Origin: an uncultured Caulobacterales bacterium
GTDB lineage: Bacteria; Pseudomonadota; Alphaproteobacteria; Caulobacterales; Caulobacteraceae
DNA: 64,000 nucleotides
Assembly (NCBI GenBank): GCA_903837135.1
Contig: CAILTK010000035.1
Location: forward strand, 23,264 to 87,263
Reading direction: 5' to 3'
The notes beneath the pieces are model-generated. The model was not told where the DNA came from and made no database searches. It was given only the letters and a program-made list of their open reading frames with translations. Below are positions 17,973 through 26,841 of this stretch, in pieces. The first letter of the stretch is position 1. The number at the start of each line of letters is the position of its first letter. Made by a program: the position numbers and the translations under genes.

Positions 17973-18998
17973 ATGATGTCGAACAAGCCCCTGCCGCTGT
18001 TGGCGGCGGCCCTGCTGGCGCTGTCGACGGCTCCGGCGCTGGCCGCGCCCGCCTACACGGTGACGCGGAGCGTGCCGCTCGGCGCGCCGGACCGGTGGGA
18101 CTACGTGGTTTACAGCCATGAGACCGGCCGCGTCTACGTGGCGCACGGCGACAGGCTGTCGGTGATCGACGCGTCGTCGGGCGAGGTCGTCGGCCAGGTG
18201 GAGGGTATCGCCGGCGGCGCGCACGGCACGGCGATCTCGCTCGCCACGGGGCAGGGGTTCACCGACGACGGACGCAACGGCCTGGCCCTGGCCTTCGACC
18301 TGAAGACGCTGAAGATCGCCAAGCAGATCCCCGCCGACAAGGACGCCGACGGGATCGCCGTCGACAGCGTCAGCGGCCACGTGTTCGTCATCGAGGGCGA
18401 TCCGGCCAGCCTTACGGTGATCGATCCGAAGACCGACGCCGTGGTCGCCGTCATCAAGGCCGGCGAGAAGCTGGAGTACGGCGCCGGCGACGGCCATGGC
18501 TCGATCTTCGTCGCCGGCGAGGAGAAGCGCGACCTGCTCAAGATCGACGCCCGGACCAACGCCGTCGTCGCCCGCTGGCCGACCCCCGACTGCACCAGCC
18601 CGCACGGCCTGGCGGTCGACCCCGAGCATCATCGGGCCTTCATGGGCTGCGTGAACAGCACGATGGTGGTGGTCGACACCACCACGGGCGCCCAGGTCGC
18701 CAAGCTGCCGATCGGCCGCGGCAACGACGCGGTGGCCTATGACCCCAAGCGCAAGCGGGTGTTCAGCTCCAATGGGCTCGACGGCACGATCAGCGTCTTC
18801 CGGCAGGTCACGCCCGACAAGTACGAGGCGCTCGACACGCTGACGACGGCGATCAGCGGGCGGACCATGGATGTCGATCCTGAGAGCGGCCGGCTGTTCG
18901 TCGCCGCCTCCGACGTCGACCCGCCGACCACGCCCGGCGGCCGCCCGCATCCGAAGCCCGGCACGCTGCGGCTGATGATGCTGGATCCCATTCCCTGA
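17973..18998 (+). CDS. Secreted YncE-family beta-propeller protein
   Basis: 341 residues; GGAG precedes the ATG at 17973. Signal peptide to about residue 28 (APALAAP). The mature protein is a run of propeller blades of the YVTN/YncE kind, for example RVYVAHGDRLSVIDASSGEVVGQVEG, VFVIEGDPASLTVIDPKTDAVVAVI and DGTISVFRQVTPDKYEALDTL. A periplasmic binding or scaffold role is typical; no catalytic residues are evident. Its pairing with a divergent phosphoesterase hints at a shared role in phosphate-compound metabolism. Confidence 0.85.
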   Translation: MMSNKPLPLLAAALLALSTAPALAAPAYTVTRSVPLGAPDRWDYVVYSHETGRVYVAHGDRLSVIDASSGEVVGQVEGIAGGAHGTAISLATGQGFTDDGRNGLALAFDLKTLKIAKQIPADKDADGIAVDSVSGHVFVIEGDPASLTVIDPKTDAVVAVIKAGEKLEYGAGDGHGSIFVAGEEKRDLLKIDARTNAVVARWPTPDCTSPHGLAVDPEHHRAFMGCVNSTMVVVDTTTGAQVAKLPIGRGNDAVAYDPKRKRVFSSNGLDGTISVFRQVTPDKYEALDTLTTAISGRTMDVDPESGRLFVAASDVDPPTTPGGRPHPKPGTLRLMMLDPIP

Positions 18999-19062
18999 TT
19001 TGCGGCAGGAACCGGCGCCGCGCGGCCCCGTTGGATCGTTTCAGCTTTGAAACAGGTCGCGC

Positions 19063-19773
19063 GTGTTCACCTTCATCGCCGGTATCATCGGCCGGACCGG
19101 CGTCGCCGGCGTCTTCCTGCTGATGCTGGTGGAGAACCTGGTCCCGGCCATTCCGTCCGAGCTGATCCTGCCGCTGGCGGGGTTCGAGGCGTCGCAGGGG
19201 GCGTTCCCGCCGGTGGCCGCCATCGCGGCCGGCGCGGCGGGTTCGATCCTCGGCGGGGTCGCCTGGTACGGGCTGGGGCGACGCCTCGGCCTCGAGCGCT
19301 TCCGGCGGTTGGCGGCGCGCGGCGGACGATGGCTGGCGATCACGCCGCGCGAGGTGGACCAGGCGAACGCCTGGTTCCGCCGCAATGCCGCTCTGGCCGT
19401 CTGTCTCGGCCGGGCCATTCCGGGCGTACGCGGTGTGATCTGCCTGCCCGCAGGCATGGCCAGGATGCCGTTCGCCAGCTTCCTCTTGTGGTCGTCGATC
19501 GGCGCCGCGCTCTGGTCCGCCGTGCTCGTCGGCGCGGGGCTGGTGCTGGGACAGCGCTACGCGGCGGTCGAGCTGTGGGTCAATCCGGTGGCGGACGCTT
19601 TCTTCGGCGTCTGTGTCGCGGCCTATCTGTGGCGCGTGGTGCGGCCCTCAGGGCGCCCCGGACGGAACCATCGCCGGGACGCTCGCCGGGCGGCGGAGCC
19701 TGGGCGACAGCAGGATCAGCACGACCATGGCGATGGCGATCACCGCGGTCGCCGTGAACCGGCCAAACTCTAG
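19063..19773 (+). CDS. DedA-family membrane protein
   Basis: 236 residues from GTG at 19063. DedA hallmarks: LVENLVPAIPSELILPLAGF near the N-terminus, GSILGGVAWYGLGRRLG, and the FCGR-like R-x-I-P-G-V-R motif in LGRAIPGVRGVICLPAGMARM, followed by hydrophobic helices. The family flips undecaprenyl phosphate or phospholipids across the inner membrane. The last ~40 residues are hydrophilic, His/Arg/Asp-rich and entirely antisense to the end of the next gene, so they are probably a non-conserved read-through tail. Confidence 0.85.
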   Translation: MFTFIAGIIGRTGVAGVFLLMLVENLVPAIPSELILPLAGFEASQGAFPPVAAIAAGAAGSILGGVAWYGLGRRLGLERFRRLAARGGRWLAITPREVDQANAWFRRNAALAVCLGRAIPGVRGVICLPAGMARMPFASFLLWSSIGAALWSAVLVGAGLVLGQRYAAVELWVNPVADAFFGVCVAAYLWRVVRPSGRPGRNHRRDARRAAEPGRQQDQHDHGDGDHRGRREPAKL

Positions 19774-20496
19774 CCCGCCCTGGGCGTGCGGCTTGGTCAG
19801 GGTGTCGCCGAGGGTGGCGCCGAGGGGGCGGGTCAGCACATAGGCGGCCCAGAACAGTATAGCCTGAGGGAGGGCCCTGAGCAGATGCAGCACGGCGACC
19901 ACGCCGATCAATCCGGCGAACACGATCGCGGCCAGCTCGAACCCCCACGGGTCCCAGCCGCCGGGCGGCGCATGGGCGATCCTGCCCATGAGGTCGGGCA
20001 TGGTCTCGGAGCTGAAATCGCCGAGCGCGGTGCCGAGGGTGTTGGAGACCAGGATGGTCAGCCAGTAGAACACCTCGTCGGTGCGGTCGGTGATGCGGTC
20101 GGCGGCGATCCGGCCCGTGGTCAGGCGCCAGGCGATCAGCACCAGGACCACCAGGCCGAGCAGCATGGCCGACGACAGCACATAGCCGAGGTGCAGGGTG
20201 CGATCGATGAAGTCCGAGGTGGTGGTGCCCACCGTGGTGGTCGCCACCACCACCAGCCAGTAGGTCAGGGCATGATAGCGGCTGGCGATGACCTGGCCGG
20301 TCATGGTGACGACGAAGAAGGCCAGGAAGATCAGGGTGGCGACGAGATAGCCGGCCTTCAGCGTCATCGACACCGCGTCGCCGCCGGTCTCGCCGACGGT
20401 GGTGGCGCAGATCTTCACCAGCCAGAACATCAGGGTCGCCTGGGGCGCCTTGCTCAGGGCCTCATGCACGAGGTTCGGCGCGCGCTGGTCGCTCAT
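19648..20496 (-). CDS. COG4705-type integral membrane protein
   Basis: 282 residues from the ATG at 20496 (GAGGA 10 bases upstream); an in-frame ATG at 20544 is possible but adds a hydrophilic leader. About eight hydrophobic helices, with the repeated motif ATTVGETGGDAVSMTL / TTTVGTTTSDFIDRTL / NTLGTALGDFSSETMP / RPLGATLGDTLTKP, four copies of (T)GxxxGD typical of this uncharacterised family. Function unknown; the internal repeats suggest a gene built by duplication. Its 3' end overlaps the convergent DedA gene by 126 bp. Confidence 0.75.
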   Translation of the reverse strand: MSDQRAPNLVHEALSKAPQATLMFWLVKICATTVGETGGDAVSMTLKAGYLVATLIFLAFFVVTMTGQVIASRYHALTYWLVVVATTTVGTTTSDFIDRTLHLGYVLSSAMLLGLVVLVLIAWRLTTGRIAADRITDRTDEVFYWLTILVSNTLGTALGDFSSETMPDLMGRIAHAPPGGWDPWGFELAAIVFAGLIGVVAVLHLLRALPQAILFWAAYVLTRPLGATLGDTLTKPHAQGGLEFGRFTATAVIAIAMVVLILLSPRLRRPASVPAMVPSGAP

Positions 20497-21312
20497 GGAC
20501 GATCGTTCCTCGGTCGATGCGGGGCGTACAGGTTCATCAGCCAAGGCCCGAGATCAACTTGTGTTTTCGCAAGGCGGGTCGCCGGCCGGGCGCTCCTCTG
20601 CGGGCTCGCCGCCCCGGCGGCGGCGGTCGCCGGGCCGCCCTATCTCACCGACGACCCCCAGCCCACCGACACCGGGCATTGGGAGATCTACAATTTCGTG
20701 CAGTCCGGCGACGCCGACGGCGCGCTGAACGGCGAGGCCGGCGTCGACCTCAACTATGGCGCCGCCAAGGATCTGCAGCTGACGGCGGTGCTGCCGATCG
20801 GCTTCTCCAACCCGCGCGGGTTCTCCGCCTCAGGCCTGCGCACGGGGACGGGCGTGATCGAACTGGCCGCCAAGTACAAGCTCGTGCACCAGAGCGAGAG
20901 CGGCTGGCTGCCCGATCTCAGCGTGTTTCCGCGCCTCCTGATTCCCACCGAACGCGGCTTCGGCGTCGCCCGCACCAACCTGTTCCTGCCGGTGTGGGCC
21001 GAGAAGGACTTCGGCCCGTGGTCGGTGTTCGGTGGCGGCGGCTATGAGTTCAACCCCGGGCCGGATGCGCGCAACTTCTGGCAGGGCGGGATCGCCGTGA
21101 ACCGGACCATGAGCAAACGGCTGCAGCTTGGGGTCGAGGTGTTCCGGCAGACCGCCGACAGCGCCGCCGGCGACGGCTTCACCGCGCTCAACGCGGCGGC
21201 CACCTACAAGCTGGTCGAGCACTGGTCGCTGCTGGCGTCGGCCGGACCCACCTGGATCCAGGGCGGCGGCCACGGCGGCGTGTTCTACGTCTCGCTGAAG
21301 GCCGACTATTGA
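20464..21312 (+). CDS. Outer-membrane transporter-like protein (phenol-degradation MetA-like family)
   Basis: 282 residues if read from the ATG at 20464. The conserved body starts at about residue 45 with PYLTDDPQPTDTGHWEIYNF and continues as an amphipathic beta-strand protein ending in Tyr (VSLKADY), the pattern of PF13557-type outer-membrane proteins. A signal-like stretch (AGRALLCGLAAPAAAVA) precedes it but no good start codon lies directly before it: the only in-frame ATG is inside the divergent gene. The true start is uncertain and may have been lost. Function unknown, often annotated as transporter. Confidence 0.6.
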   Translation: MHEVRRALVAHGRSFLGRCGAYRFISQGPRSTCVFARRVAGRALLCGLAAPAAAVAGPPYLTDDPQPTDTGHWEIYNFVQSGDADGALNGEAGVDLNYGAAKDLQLTAVLPIGFSNPRGFSASGLRTGTGVIELAAKYKLVHQSESGWLPDLSVFPRLLIPTERGFGVARTNLFLPVWAEKDFGPWSVFGGGGYEFNPGPDARNFWQGGIAVNRTMSKRLQLGVEVFRQTADSAAGDGFTALNAAATYKLVEHWSLLASAGPTWIQGGGHGGVFYVSLKADY

Positions 21313-21483
21313 GGCCGATCACGTCTTGCGCGAGGGCGGCGCCGCCGCCGGAAAAACCCGCTTGACCGGTGCGTCGAGGCATGAGACAAAGCTGCATGTT
21401 CACGATTTGTGCTTACGCACTGACGGGCTGAACGCACAGATATCCCCTCACTTCCCGATGATTCACGGCCAAGGAGTTGGCGG

Positions 21484-21765
21484 TTGGCGGCTGCGCGCAG
21501 GACCACGCCGCGGGGCAGATCCGCGCCCTCCGCCGGACTCGGCGACGTGGAGGCGCTCGCGCGCACCCACGCGGCCGGGGCGATGACGGAATTGGCGCGG
21601 CTGGCGTCGGGCGCCGAGAGCGAAACCGTCCGGCTGGCGGCCATCAAGGAACTGTTGGCGCGCGCGTTCGGCGCGTCGGCCCAGGACATCTCACCGATGG
21701 AGCAGGTCATCCGATGGGCCAGGACGGCCGAGGAAGCGACGCCCGACCCGTCGAAGCCCAGCTAG
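21484..21765 (+). CDS. Small phage protein, candidate small terminase partner
   Basis: 93 residues starting with TTG at 21484; AAGGAG lies 7 bases upstream, which decides this unusual start. The sequence is helical and Ala-rich (ALARTHAAGAMTELARLASGAESETVRLAAIKELLARAFG), resembling small DNA-packaging proteins in size and position, but I do not recognise a family. The C-terminus overlaps the candidate ATG start of the large terminase by about 50 bp, implying coupling. Confidence 0.55.
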   Translation: MAAARRTTPRGRSAPSAGLGDVEALARTHAAGAMTELARLASGAESETVRLAAIKELLARAFGASAQDISPMEQVIRWARTAEEATPDPSKPS

Positions 21766-23108
21766 ACCAGGCATTGGTCCGTCGAACCTGTCCCGACAAT
21801 TTTTCCGATGAGCGGCGAGAAAGCGAACGCCCGGCCATAGACGTCGTCATCCCCTACAAACCCAGGCGGGTGTGGGAGAGTTATCACGCCTCGGACGCGC
21901 GCTGGCGGGTGGTGGTGGCGCACCGGCGCGCCGGCAAGACGGTGGCGGCGATCAACGGCCTGATCCGAACGGCGCTGACCTGCGCCCACCCCGATCCGCG
22001 CTGCGCCTACATCGCGCCGTATCTGGCCCAGGCCAAGGCGGTGGCCTGGGACTGCCTCAAACGCTACACCGCACCGATCCCCGGCGTGCGCTGGACCGAA
22101 GCGGAGCTGCGGGCCGACTTTCCCAACGGCGGCCGGGTGCGGCTCTACGGCGCCGACAACGCCGACGCCCTGCGCGGCCAGTATTTCGACGAGGTCGACT
22201 GCGACGAGTTCGGCGACTGGGATCCGCGCGCGTGGACCGAGGTGATCCGTCCAGCCCTGTCGGACCGCGGCGGACGGGCCAGCTTCACCGGCACCCCGCG
22301 CGGCAAGAACGCCTTCTATGACCTGCGCCAGCGGGCCCGGCGAGGCCCGGCCGGCGCGGGCGCCGAGGGATGGGCGCTGTGGGAGCTCAGAGCCTCGGAG
22401 ACCGGCCTCTTGACCGACGCCGAACTCGACGACGCCAGGGCCGCCATGGACGCGGCGGCCTACGCCCGCGAATACGAGTGCAGCTTCGACGCGGCGATCG
22501 AGGGCGCCTATTACGCCGCCGAGATGGGCAAGGCCGAGGCCGAGCGGCGGATCGGCCGGGTTCCGGTCGAGCCCCTGGCCCGGATCGACACCTATTGGGA
22601 CCTCGGCATCGACGACGCGACCGCGGTCTGGTTCGCCCAGGACGTGGGGCAGGAGCGGCGGCTGGTGGATTATCTGGAAGTGTCGGGCGAGGGGCTGGCC
22701 GACATCGTGCGCCGGGTCGAGGCCAAGGACTACCGCCTCGGCCGGCACGTACTGCCGCACGACGCGGCGGCGCGCGAGCTCGGCACCGGCCGCACGCGGG
22801 TGGAGACGCTGAAGGCGCTCGGCCTGCGCAACCTCGAGATCATGCCGCCGCAGGCGGTGGCCGACGGGATCAACGCCGTGCGGCTGGTGCTCGGCCGCTG
22901 CTGGTTCGACGCCGAACGCTGCGAGCGCGGGATCGAGGCTTTGAAGCAGTACCGCCGGGAGTGGGACGGCAAACGGCAGACCTGGCGGGAGAGACCCTTG
23001 CACGACTGGACCAGTCACGCGGCCGACGCGTTTCGCTATGGGGCCCTGGCGCGGCCGGTGCGGCTCATGCCCGAGCGGCTGGCCATCCCGAGCTTTGGGG
23101 CGGTGTGA
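21714..23108 (+). CDS. Phage terminase large subunit
   Basis: 464 residues from ATG 21714 (TTG 21774 would give 444). The ATPase Walker A is AHRRAGKTVAA (near residue 65), adenine-binding and Walker B region YFDEVDCDEFGDWDP, and a coupling motif FTGTPRGKN. The nuclease domain shows DTYWDLGIDDATAVWF (first catalytic Asp) and HDWTSHAADAFRYGA (last Asp). All key residues are kept, so DNA packaging may still be functional. It packages DNA into the procapsid through the portal. Stop and portal start overlap as TGATG. Confidence 0.92.
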   Translation: MGQDGRGSDARPVEAQLDQALVRRTCPDNFSDERRESERPAIDVVIPYKPRRVWESYHASDARWRVVVAHRRAGKTVAAINGLIRTALTCAHPDPRCAYIAPYLAQAKAVAWDCLKRYTAPIPGVRWTEAELRADFPNGGRVRLYGADNADALRGQYFDEVDCDEFGDWDPRAWTEVIRPALSDRGGRASFTGTPRGKNAFYDLRQRARRGPAGAGAEGWALWELRASETGLLTDAELDDARAAMDAAAYAREYECSFDAAIEGAYYAAEMGKAEAERRIGRVPVEPLARIDTYWDLGIDDATAVWFAQDVGQERRLVDYLEVSGEGLADIVRRVEAKDYRLGRHVLPHDAAARELGTGRTRVETLKALGLRNLEIMPPQAVADGINAVRLVLGRCWFDAERCERGIEALKQYRREWDGKRQTWRERPLHDWTSHAADAFRYGALARPVRLMPERLAIPSFGAV

Positions 23109-25186
23109 TGAAACAGCCCAAACTCGTGCTCTCCGACGAAGAGCTGGTGGCCCTGTGCCGCGAGGAGCTGCGCCAGTCGGCGGGGTTCGAGTGGGACCAG
23201 GAGCTGCTGGCCCAGCGCGAACAGGCGCTCGACTACTACAAGGGCCACATGCCCGACGTCCCCAGCCTGCCCAACCGCTCGCGGGCGGTGGCGACCGACG
23301 TGGCCGACGCCATCGAGACGGTGCTGCCGGACCTCGTGGAGATCTTCACCGGCGGCGACGACGTGGCCGTGTTCACCCCCACTGGACCCGACGACGAGCA
23401 GGCGGCGCGCCAGGAGACGGACTACGTCAACCAGGTGGTGTTCCACGAGAACGCCGGCTTCATGACCATCCTCACGCTCTGCAAGGACGCCCTCCTGTCC
23501 AAGGTCGGGCTGGTCAAATGGTGGTGGGAGGATCCGGCCGAGGCGGAGCTCAGCGAGAGCTTCGAGGGAAAGACGCTGGAAGAGCTGGTGGCGGCGGCGC
23601 AGGACGGGGAGATTGGCGATCTCCGCGAAAGCCTCGACGATATGGGCCAATCCAGCTTCGCTTTCACCCTGCGCCGGGAGAAGGAGGGACGGGTGCGGAT
23701 CGCGGCGGTGACGCCGGAGGACTTTACCGTGGCGCGCGATACCGTCCGCCTGTGCGAGACCACTTATTGCGCCCACCGTTCGCGGCCGAGGGCGCAGGAC
23801 CTCATCGGCGACGGAATCGATCCCGAGATCGTCGAGGGCCTGCCGGCCTATGCGCAGACCAGCGACGAGACCCTGATGCTGGCCCGCGACACGGCGGGCG
23901 AGCATCTCGACCAGCGCTCGGTGAACGGATCCTGGGGCCACCGCACGGTGGAGGTGATCGACCACTATCTGCGCGTCGACGCCGACGGCGACGGCCGGCC
24001 GGAGCTGTGGCGGATCATGACCGGCGGCGGCTCGGCCGAAGGCGTCCTGATCGAGAAGGAGCGGCTGGACGCCCTGCCGTTCGCCTCGGTCACGCCCTAC
24101 GTGGTCACCCACCGGTTCTACGGCGAAAGCCTGGCCGACAAGCTGCTGGAAGTGCAGCGGATCAAGACCGCGCTTCTGCGCATGCTGCTCGACAGCGGCT
24201 ATTTCGCGCTGAACCAGCGGCTCGAGGTGGCCATGGACCGGGCCAACGAGTGGACCGTCTCGGACCTTCTGCGCAACGAGCCCGGCGTGCCGATCCGCTC
24301 CTCGCAGGGCGACGCGGTGCGGCCGATCCAGGCCGGGGCGCTGAGCTTCGACGTCCAGGGCGCGCTGGAGTACATCTCCACCCTGGCCGAACAGCGCACC
24401 GGGGTGGTGCGCAACGCCCAGGGGCTGAACCCGGACACCCTGCACGACACGGCGGCCGGAGCGCTGGCGCTGATGAGCGCGGCGCAGAAGCGGGTGCGGA
24501 TGATCGCCCGCATCTTCGCCGAGACCGGGATCAAGGACCTGTTCCTCGGCGTGCACGCCCTGATCCGCAAGAACGCCTCGGCGGCCCGGATCGCCCGGCT
24601 GCGCGGCCAGTGGATCCCGGTCGATCCCAGCCGGTGGGCCGAGCGCAACGAGATGACCATCGAGGTCGGCCTCGGCGCCTCGGGGCAGGGGCATGAGATG
24701 CAGCTGATGGGCCAGGCCCTCCCGGTGATGCAGGCGCTGATCCAGATGCAGGGCGGCGTCAACGGGCCGCTGGTCACCGGCCAGAACGCCTACCAGCTGC
24801 TCAAGCGCTTCTTCGAGAAGGGCCTCGGGTTCAAGAACGGCGACCTCTATGTCTCCAACCCGGCCGCCCAGCCGCCGCCGCGGCCTGCGCCCGCGCCCAT
24901 GCCGCCGCCGCCCGGGCCCGATCCGGCGCTGCAGAAGGTGCAGGCCGACGCGCAGATCGCGCAGGCCAAGGCCGCCGCCGACATCCAGCTGCAGCGCGCC
25001 CGGCTGGCCGCCGAGATCGACCTGAAGCGCACCGAACTGGCTGAAAACCTGCGGATGCATCAGCAGAAGCTCGACCTCGACCACCAGCGGTCCCTGCGCG
25101 AGATCGAACTGGCCGCCGGCGTGAAGGCGGCCGAAGCGAGCGCCCGGCTGGGGCAGACGGAAGCGATGCCAACAGTGGAGGGATGA
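23108..25186 (+). CDS. Phage portal protein (SU10-like)
   Basis: 692 residues from ATG 23108, which overlaps the terminase stop. The order is typical of podovirus SU10-type portals: RAVATDVADAIETVLPDLVEIF near residue 60, DYVNQVVFHENAGFMTIL, a long middle with HRFYGESLADKLLEVQRIKTALLR (near 345), and VVRNAQGLNPDTLHDTAAGALALMSAAQKR. The last ~90 residues are a Pro-rich linker followed by a charged coiled coil (KVQADAQIAQAKAAADIQLQ). Forms the dodecameric DNA channel. The frame extends upstream but only as a shadow of the terminase gene. Confidence 0.9.
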   Translation: MKQPKLVLSDEELVALCREELRQSAGFEWDQELLAQREQALDYYKGHMPDVPSLPNRSRAVATDVADAIETVLPDLVEIFTGGDDVAVFTPTGPDDEQAARQETDYVNQVVFHENAGFMTILTLCKDALLSKVGLVKWWWEDPAEAELSESFEGKTLEELVAAAQDGEIGDLRESLDDMGQSSFAFTLRREKEGRVRIAAVTPEDFTVARDTVRLCETTYCAHRSRPRAQDLIGDGIDPEIVEGLPAYAQTSDETLMLARDTAGEHLDQRSVNGSWGHRTVEVIDHYLRVDADGDGRPELWRIMTGGGSAEGVLIEKERLDALPFASVTPYVVTHRFYGESLADKLLEVQRIKTALLRMLLDSGYFALNQRLEVAMDRANEWTVSDLLRNEPGVPIRSSQGDAVRPIQAGALSFDVQGALEYISTLAEQRTGVVRNAQGLNPDTLHDTAAGALALMSAAQKRVRMIARIFAETGIKDLFLGVHALIRKNASAARIARLRGQWIPVDPSRWAERNEMTIEVGLGASGQGHEMQLMGQALPVMQALIQMQGGVNGPLVTGQNAYQLLKRFFEKGLGFKNGDLYVSNPAAQPPPRPAPAPMPPPPGPDPALQKVQADAQIAQAKAAADIQLQRARLAAEIDLKRTELAENLRMHQQKLDLDHQRSLREIELAAGVKAAEASARLGQTEAMPTVEG

Positions 25187-25430
25187 GAGGGGAATTTGCA
25201 GATCGTTGCATGCTAAGTACAATAGATCGATCCGAATAGTTATACTATAATTTTGTATTTAATTGAAAATTACGCGAGAAATAATGTAATTGTCATCAGG
25301 TGGTATCCTCTCAGATAACTCTATATTTGATCAATTATTTTCGTCAAATTTACAATGATTCGCGTTATTGATCGTGATGTGGCCGCTGATGGCGAGATGG
25401 CGGCGTTATATTTCTCTGGAAAGGAGTATC
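25187..25430. other. AT-rich intergenic block, likely moron promoter
   Basis: A sharp fall in GC content directly after the portal gene (for example TTATACTATAATTTTGTATTT at about 25241). It contains several TATAAT-like boxes and ends with the good ribosome site GGAAAGGAG before the next gene. It probably carries an independent promoter for the accessory gene at 25431. Confidence 0.5.
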
Positions 25431-26285
25431 ATGATTCCTGACGGACTTATATTTAGCCGTTTCGCCGGCGCTCCCCCACCGATTTCCCTCGACCCGAACG
25501 CCCCGCTTTTTGGGCGTGCTCTTGCCGAACAAAATGATGGAGGCCTCTTTGGACCTAGCTGGCGTGCGGCGGCATCCGGCCAAGCATCTCTATTTCCTTG
25601 CGCCTTTGGACGCCCGGACGGTGGCCTCCTTCCATCTATATGGGGCGCTAACTTTGACGCCCGGCCAACTACGACGAGCGTTGCATTAGCGAATGGCGTT
25701 GCGTCAGGTTTGGAACCGCTCGCCCAACCTGTTGAGGACGACTCAGCTTCTTTCGGCGGTGTCCCCTCTGACCTTCTGACCTCGTCGAACAGCGACAGTA
25801 CGAATACTCCGTCGCTTGCCGGCGCCTCCGTCAACGCACCGGGTGACACAGCTGTTTCCACTGGCGAAATGATCGGAGGATCAGCTGCTTTTGCGCAGCC
25901 GGCGGCCCCTCCGGCGAGAACACCTTGGGATTATTGGTCTCCACAGGGGTGTGCCAATTGTCATGGCTATACGCCTGCGACCCTACCGTTCTATCCAGGA
26001 ACTGCTCCACTTCCGTCGAATAGCAGTTTCCGGTCCAACGGCGCGGGCGGACCACCGCCGTCTCGATCGAATGGAAACGGTCGGAAGCAATGCGACTTTC
26101 AAGATCGTAACGATCGCGCTATCTGCTCCAGTCAACCCGACGCGCAATCGCGTGCTATTTGTAACAAATCAGCGACAGATCGATACGCCTATTGTCAATC
26201 CACAGGAGAAGTAGGTCATCCATCTCTAGATACATACAGGCGACTTCAAGGTTATCCACCCAGGCGGCCGAGAGGGGGTTCTTGA
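25431..26285 (+). CDS. Accessory (moron-like) protein with Cys-rich C-terminus, function unknown
   Basis: 284 residues from ATG 25431 with GGAAAGGAG upstream. Residues 1-180 are low-complexity, rich in Pro, Ser, Ala and Gly and without predicted fold. The C-terminal ~60 residues hold a spaced Cys motif (CDFQDRNDRAICSS, SRAICNKSATDRYAYC) followed by PSLDTYRRLQGYPP, a pattern I associate with the ends of secreted polymorphic-toxin-type proteins, though I cannot name the family. Codon use and GC differ clearly from the flanking structural genes, pointing to separate acquisition. It interrupts the portal-scaffold gene order. Confidence 0.65.
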   Translation: MIPDGLIFSRFAGAPPPISLDPNAPLFGRALAEQNDGGLFGPSWRAAASGQASLFPCAFGRPDGGLLPSIWGANFDARPTTTSVALANGVASGLEPLAQPVEDDSASFGGVPSDLLTSSNSDSTNTPSLAGASVNAPGDTAVSTGEMIGGSAAFAQPAAPPARTPWDYWSPQGCANCHGYTPATLPFYPGTAPLPSNSSFRSNGAGGPPPSRSNGNGRKQCDFQDRNDRAICSSQPDAQSRAICNKSATDRYAYCQSTGEVGHPSLDTYRRLQGYPPRRPRGGS

Positions 26286-26337
26286 CCGACGCCGAATACG
26301 CGTTCCAAACTCCGCACAGTGGTCGCGAACCACGCTA

Positions 26338-26841
26338 TCAGTCAGTCCCCGCCCACGATCTGATGCGCTCGGGTATTCTCGCAGCGAGGGCGTAAGCGCT
26401 CACCCGGGCTTCGTCCGGCGCCTCCGCAGGGAAGTTGTCGTAAGTCCACAGGTTCATGTACTTCGAAATCGAACTGAGAGCGATCGCCAAGGTCGGCAGG
26501 TCGGCTTCAGCGATCATCAGGCTGACTTCAAAGCCAGATTTTGCGCGTTCGCCGTTGGGAAAATAGAGTTTGCCCACCTCGTTCAACCGTTGGCGTCCGA
26601 ACATGATCTTAGGGCCATACGGTGTCAGGCGTACGGTGACCGACTGTCCACGCTCTTCTTTGGGGGCAAGGATGCGGCCCTCAACAACGATCGTTTTCGA
26701 ATAGGCCAGGCCACCTGGAAGGCTGGACTTCCGCGAACTCCGCTGAGGACCAAGGCCAACGTGCAGTGACCAATCCCAACTTGTGATCTCCATCAGGTAT
26801 CGTCCCTCGAAGAAACTTGAATCGAGTGGAGCGTCATTCAC
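26338..26841 (-). CDS. Conserved-looking hypothetical protein, convergent accessory gene
   Basis: 167 residues from GTG 26841; an ATG at 26793 would give 151. The frame is open to 27024, but the extra N-terminus is basic and unlike the rest. The body is beta-rich with aromatic positions (DSSFFEGRYLMEITSWDWSLH, VTVRLTPYGPKIMFG, SKYMNLWTYDNF), and is not recognised. It runs against the surrounding phage genes and faces the 284-aa protein with a ~50 bp gap. A role as an immunity or control partner is conceivable but unsupported. Confidence 0.5.
   Translation of the reverse strand: MNDAPLDSSFFEGRYLMEITSWDWSLHVGLGPQRSSRKSSLPGGLAYSKTIVVEGRILAPKEERGQSVTVRLTPYGPKIMFGRQRLNEVGKLYFPNGERAKSGFEVSLMIAEADLPTLAIALSSISKYMNLWTYDNFPAEAPDEARVSAYALAARIPERIRSWAGTD

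Noticed and set aside
21477..21713. Longer terminase start near 21477
   Set aside because: It would overlap the small TTG-started gene almost entirely; that gene has its own AAGGAG site, so the start at 21714 or 21774 is preferred.
22409..26297. 16-base word CTTGACCGACGCCGAA in the terminase gene and again at about 26281
   Set aside because: Short and without extension on either side; not enough to claim an att site or recombination.
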